Source of the DNA: Moraxellaceae bacterium
Lineage (GTDB): Bacteria; Pseudomonadota; Gammaproteobacteria; Pseudomonadales; Moraxellaceae
DNA: 36,126 bases
Direction: 5' to 3'
NCBI GenBank assembly: GCA_025363155.1
Contig: JANYEL010000218.1
Span: forward strand, 1-36,126
A model generated the notes under the pieces. The model made no database searches. It was not told the DNA's origin and was given only the letters and a program-made list of their open reading frames with translations. Every line of letters starts with the position of its first letter. Position 1 is the stretch's first letter. A program made the translations under genes and the position numbers. Below are positions 31,454 through 36,126 of the stretch, piece after piece.

Positions 31454-32086
31454 TTAGGCTGTTTTCATTTTTAGGAGCTCTGCGTCTAACTCGGATTTTG
31501 AATACAGTCGACGCATAGACTGATTTTGGAGGTCTAAAGACCAATTTTTTGGACCGATAATTCCTTCTTCGTTTACTTCGTCTTGCCATTTACCCTCAGC
31601 TGTTACGACCACAGTTCTCTTATCCAGAGGGAGAGAATCAATAAGCTCTTGAATATGAATTGATCCGTGAAAAGCTTCTCCAGGCTTAAGGTGAAGTTGG
31701 TCATCCGTTTGACCTGTATATGGTGGAGGCATAGGCCATTCGCCTCGATAAGTTTGGATAGAAAAATGTATGACACATAAAACATTATGATTTCTTTGAT
31801 TTTGAGTATCTAAAGACAATGTAGCCACTGGCTCTTTCTGGTAACCAAACCCAAAGTCCAATTGTGTCATCGGTTCGTTATTCACGGCTCTGTAGGTAAA
31901 ATATGTATACCAAATTAGACACACTAGTGTTGCAGTCAACACTGCAATAGTGGGGTCATATACAACTTCGGTCCAAAAAAATGGAGCAATAGAAAGTAAT
32001 ATCGAAATTAATGACGTAATCCATGCGATAAAGTATGCATGCCAAAATCTTTTTCTAGGAAGTAAACTAATTTTTTTAAACTTCAT
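31454..32086 (-). CDS. Uncharacterised two-TM protein
   Basis: A 210-residue protein of no family I know. The start MKFKKISLL at 32086 has GTGGG in front; longer in-frame starts lack a site. Two membrane segments lie near residues 20-60 (AWITSLISILLSIAPFF and IAVLTATLVCLIWYTYF). The remaining 145 residues look like a cytosolic beta-rich domain (TLSLDTQNQRNHNVLCVIHF, GEAFHGSIHI, RTVVVTAEGKW). It precedes the NERD nuclease by 29 bases, so the two are probably cotranscribed; a functional link is inference. Confidence 0.65.
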   Translation of the reverse strand: MKFKKISLLPRKRFWHAYFIAWITSLISILLSIAPFFWTEVVYDPTIAVLTATLVCLIWYTYFTYRAVNNEPMTQLDFGFGYQKEPVATLSLDTQNQRNHNVLCVIHFSIQTYRGEWPMPPPYTGQTDDQLHLKPGEAFHGSIHIQELIDSLPLDKRTVVVTAEGKWQDEVNEEGIIGPKNWSLDLQNQSMRRLYSKSELDAELLKMKTA

Positions 32087-32281
32087 AAAAACCCACATAT
32101 TTTCTGGAAAAATATTCTGCCTAACTACTCTTATGCGGCAGCTGTGACACATAAGATGGCAAATCCTGCTACATAAGAAACCTGACTGATTAAAGTTACA
32201 GGGTAAAAATTATTTTATATTCAATCGAAAACTATCATAGTTTGAATAGAAATAGAATCTTATCCGTCATTAACTACGACC

Positions 32282-33052
32282 TTAAACCAAAGCTACCAAA
32301 TCACAAAACCAAAACCCTTTAGTCTCAACAACCGATTTGCAAATATATTGATCTTCATCTTTGTCATCAGACTGAGTGTTAATCGGCATCGGGGCGGGCA
32401 ATGGACGATAAATCACTTCACCGAGCGTGACCTGAATCGGCTGACGATAAATCGGGCCTGCAAAACAAAAAGTATGGTATTCGCCATTTTCACCACACGG
32501 ATCGACATGCGCGGGCAACTCGGCAATAAATGAGGTGTTAATCTCACGCCCAGCCCATGACTGATCTAAATAACCATCATTAATACAACAGGTAATGGTT
32601 GAAAACCCTTGTGCCACAAATGTCTGAATAAGCATGGCAGTATTCGAATGCCACAGCGGAAACAACGCGGTTAAACCGACTTTTGCCAATTGCCGCTCAC
32701 GATATTCGCGTAAATCCTGCAAGAAAATATCGCCAAAAATCACATGCGTCACGCCTTGGGCTTTGGCTTTTTCTAAACCATCAGTCATTTGCTGTTCGTA
32801 TTCTTCATTGCTGCCCGCGCGTACCCAGACCTTAATCAACGGTAAACCAATCGCCTCCGCTTGCGCGTCCAATAATTCCTCGCGCACCCCATGCATGGAG
32901 ATGCGACCAAACTCCGCATTTAACGTCGTCATCAGCGTGACGACCTCGCAGCTTTGTTGTGCCTTATATAAAGCCATCGCGGAATCTTTGCCGCCGCTCC
33001 AACACATGAGTGCTTTTGGTTTTTCATTGGAAGATATGGATGAGTGAGTCAT
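32282..33052 (-). CDS. DUF71 ATP-pyrophosphatase (diphthine-ammonia ligase family)
   Basis: A 256-residue PP-loop enzyme. The ATP motif SGGKDS is at residues 19-24, followed by ALYKAQQ and LMTTLN. FGDIFLQDLREYRE in the centre and GRPINTSFI-like AGREINTSF near the C-terminus are conserved in DUF71 (COG2102). In eukaryotes and archaea the family amidates diphthine on EF-2. Bacteria lack diphthamide, so the substrate here is unknown and the ligase name is only a family label. It lies 55 bases behind the Cys-rich protein gene, same strand, possibly part of the fmt-rsmB operon. Confidence 0.85.
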   Translation of the reverse strand: MTHSSISSNEKPKALMCWSGGKDSAMALYKAQQSCEVVTLMTTLNAEFGRISMHGVREELLDAQAEAIGLPLIKVWVRAGSNEEYEQQMTDGLEKAKAQGVTHVIFGDIFLQDLREYRERQLAKVGLTALFPLWHSNTAMLIQTFVAQGFSTITCCINDGYLDQSWAGREINTSFIAELPAHVDPCGENGEYHTFCFAGPIYRQPIQVTLGEVIYRPLPAPMPINTQSDDKDEDQYICKSVVETKGFWFCDLVALV

Positions 33053-33107
33053 GGATAATGGATTCTTATTAAATGAAGGATGTATGATTAATATTTAAGG
33101 CTATGTA

Positions 33108-34851
<1,744 letters not shown>

Positions 34852-34855
<4 letters not shown>

Positions 34856-35829
34856 TGTAGTTGTTGTCCAATTTGAAGTTTTTGCGCTTGAAGGATTTGT
34901 ACGCTATTCAGCGGTTTACCACCGGCCCATTGCAGTTGGGTGAGGCGTAGCGATTGCCCATCCCCACAACGAACCGTGATGCCAAGTCTGTCAATGTTAA
35001 TGATTTCACCAGATTGACCTTCATTTGCCGCAGTCTCCAGCAATTCCACCGACCAAACGCGCAACACGTCATCACCGATTTGCGTATACGCGACAGGCCA
35101 AGGCTGTAAACCGCGAACTAAACGATCTAAGACCACCGCCGAAAGTGACCAGTCAATTTTGCCTTCAGCTTTGGTCAGTTTCGCTGCGTAATTGGCAAGA
35201 TCGTTGTTTTGCTTTGTTCTACTTTCTTGATAATGCGCTAATTTTTCTAATGAATGGACAACAGCTTCACCACCCAATGTCGCCAAGCGATCATGTAGCG
35301 TGGCACTTGTATCTGTACTTTCAATTGGCAGGGTCGCTGTGTACAACATATCACCCGTGTCGAGTCCTGCATCCATTTGCATGATAGTAATGCCTGTCTC
35401 CGCATCCCCCGCCAAAATCGCCCGATGAATCGGCGCAGCTCCACGCCAGCGTGGGAGCAATGACGCATGAATATTCAAGCAACCTAAACGCGGCATATCG
35501 AGCACCGTTTGCGGCAAAATCAAACCGTACGCCGCAACAATCATCGCATCAACGTTGTGTTCAGCCACAATTTGCGCTAATTCCGCTTGAGCCGCGCGAC
35601 CTTCTTCGGTGCTACTTTTTAGATGAATCGGTTGATACACAGGAATGCTATGTGTCAGCGCGAGCGCTTTCACAGCAGATGGCGTGAGTTTTTGCCCACG
35701 CCCAGACGGACGATCAGGCTGCGTATAAACCGCACAAATGTTGTGCCCCGTATCAATCAAAGCTTGCAGTGCCGTAGCGGCAAATTCAGGTGTTCCAGCG
35801 AAAATAAGATTCACAGTCGTTGTTTTCAA
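34852..35829 (-). CDS. fmt: Methionyl-tRNA formyltransferase
   Basis: Formylates Met-tRNA(fMet) for initiation, using 10-formyl-THF. The 325 residues have an N-terminal formyltransferase domain with the catalytic Asn and His in NIHASLLPRWRGAAPIHRAI and the Asp in MDAGLDTGDML, and a C-terminal tRNA-binding barrel (from about 210). It starts the operon. def, its usual partner, would lie to the right and is not in the window; palindromic repeats and a possible transposase end take that place. Confidence 0.97.
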
Positions 35830-35883
35830 TACTTGGTGAGATGGTGGTGATTATAACTGACTAGTGCTGTGCTTGCTTTGAAG

Positions 35884-36001
35884 TCTTCCCTTTCAAGGGG
35901 AAGATTTAGATGGTGGTGCTTTTTTAAATGAGATAAAAAGCAAATCCACCCTAGCCCTCCTTTTTCTAAGGAGGGCACAAAAGCTCCTCCCTTTGCAAAG
36001 G
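35884..36001. repeat. Cluster of short palindromes upstream of fmt
   Basis: Three palindromes follow each other: TCTTCCCTTT/AAGGGGAAGA with one mismatch (35884-35904), GCCCTCCTT/AAGGAGGGC with a 5-base loop (35954-35976), and CCTTTGCAAAGG (35990-36001). The form CCCTAGCCCTCC-TTT-GGAGGG is of the dispersed intergenic repeat kind. The cluster ends where the reading frame at 36002 ends, as if one element had landed beside the other. In the 172 bases between fmt and that frame I see no other feature. Confidence 0.6.
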
Positions 36002-36124
36002 CTATGTCTGCGTTAACAGTTGAAATGGATTATTTTTAGCCAAAGCAACTGTTAGCGCAATTTCTGGAGTTAGAGTTTTTCCCCAACGCTCCAAAAACCT
36101 TCGCCATCCCAAATAATTCTCCAG
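36002..36124 (-). CDS. C-terminal fragment, possibly of a transposase (runs off the edge)
   Basis: The last 40 codons of a frame that enters from the right edge and ends in TAG at 36004-36002. The residues NYLGWRRFLERWGKTLTP and ALAKNNPF are similar in style to transposase C-termini, but I cannot name the family. The other two frames on this strand stop early. Its stop codon directly abuts the palindrome cluster. Confidence 0.4.
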   Translation of the reverse strand: MENYLGWRRFLERWGKTLTPEIALTVALAKNNPFQLLTQT

Positions 36125-36126
36125 AT

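Overview
The window looks like a chromosomal segment of a gammaproteobacterium, most likely in Moraxellaceae (Acinetobacter and relatives). The pointers are the hom-dsbC-xerD block, the fmt-rsmB block, a small FeoA/FeoB/Cys-rich iron operon, and several families common there: a Baeyer-Villiger-type monooxygenase, an Fe-dependent alcohol dehydrogenase, a DUF3336 patatin and a YadA-type adhesin. This placement is inference from gene content. I see no rRNA, tRNA, CRISPR array, prophage or complete insertion sequence.

Layout. At 0-3.5 kb, hom, dsbC and xerD lie on the minus strand. At 3.7-4.9 kb is a membrane GGDEF diguanylate cyclase. At 5.0-7.5 kb is feoA-feoB plus a Cys-rich membrane protein, translationally coupled, with a Fur-box-like site in front. 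At 7.7-9.3 kb are two tautomerase-superfamily genes, a MAPEG protein and a 79-residue unknown. At 9.7-14.3 kb a phytase-like esterase lipoprotein diverges from a TetR regulator and a Baeyer-Villiger-type monooxygenase, with a perfect 16-bp palindrome between them. At 14.6-17.7 kb is a 1015-residue trimeric autotransporter adhesin. At 17.8-22.9 kb are a small parvulin, then an SDR and an iron alcohol dehydrogenase that share an upstream TTGACA-N8-TGTCAR palindrome, an unknown helical protein, an HSL-type hydrolase and a protein made of ten 11-residue amphipathic repeats.

At 23.0-24.7 kb lies an AT-rich, probably acquired pair: a PIN-like DUF4411 protein and an Xre-ImmA/IrrE metalloprotease. 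At 24.8-29.8 kb are a Tgl/SDP1-like patatin, a DUF2798 membrane protein and a one-permease ABC exporter (YbhGFR-like). At 30.1-32.1 kb are a BrnT/BrnA toxin-antitoxin locus whose toxin start codon is ACG rather than ATG, a NERD nuclease with a zinc ribbon, and an unknown two-TM protein. At 32.3-35.8 kb are a DUF71 ATP-pyrophosphatase, a CWC/DUF5522 Cys-rich protein, rsmB and fmt. The right edge carries palindromic repeats and a 40-codon C-terminal remnant that may belong to a transposase.

Functionally, the 11.8-26.2 kb stretch is rich in enzymes of alkane, ketone, alcohol, ester and neutral-lipid chemistry: monooxygenase, SDR, alcohol dehydrogenase, ester hydrolase and a triacylglycerol-lipase-like patatin. 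It also holds an amphipathic repeat protein of the kind that can coat lipid surfaces. The two small accessory modules (DUF4411/ImmA and Brn/NERD) are the best candidates for defence or toxin-antitoxin functions.
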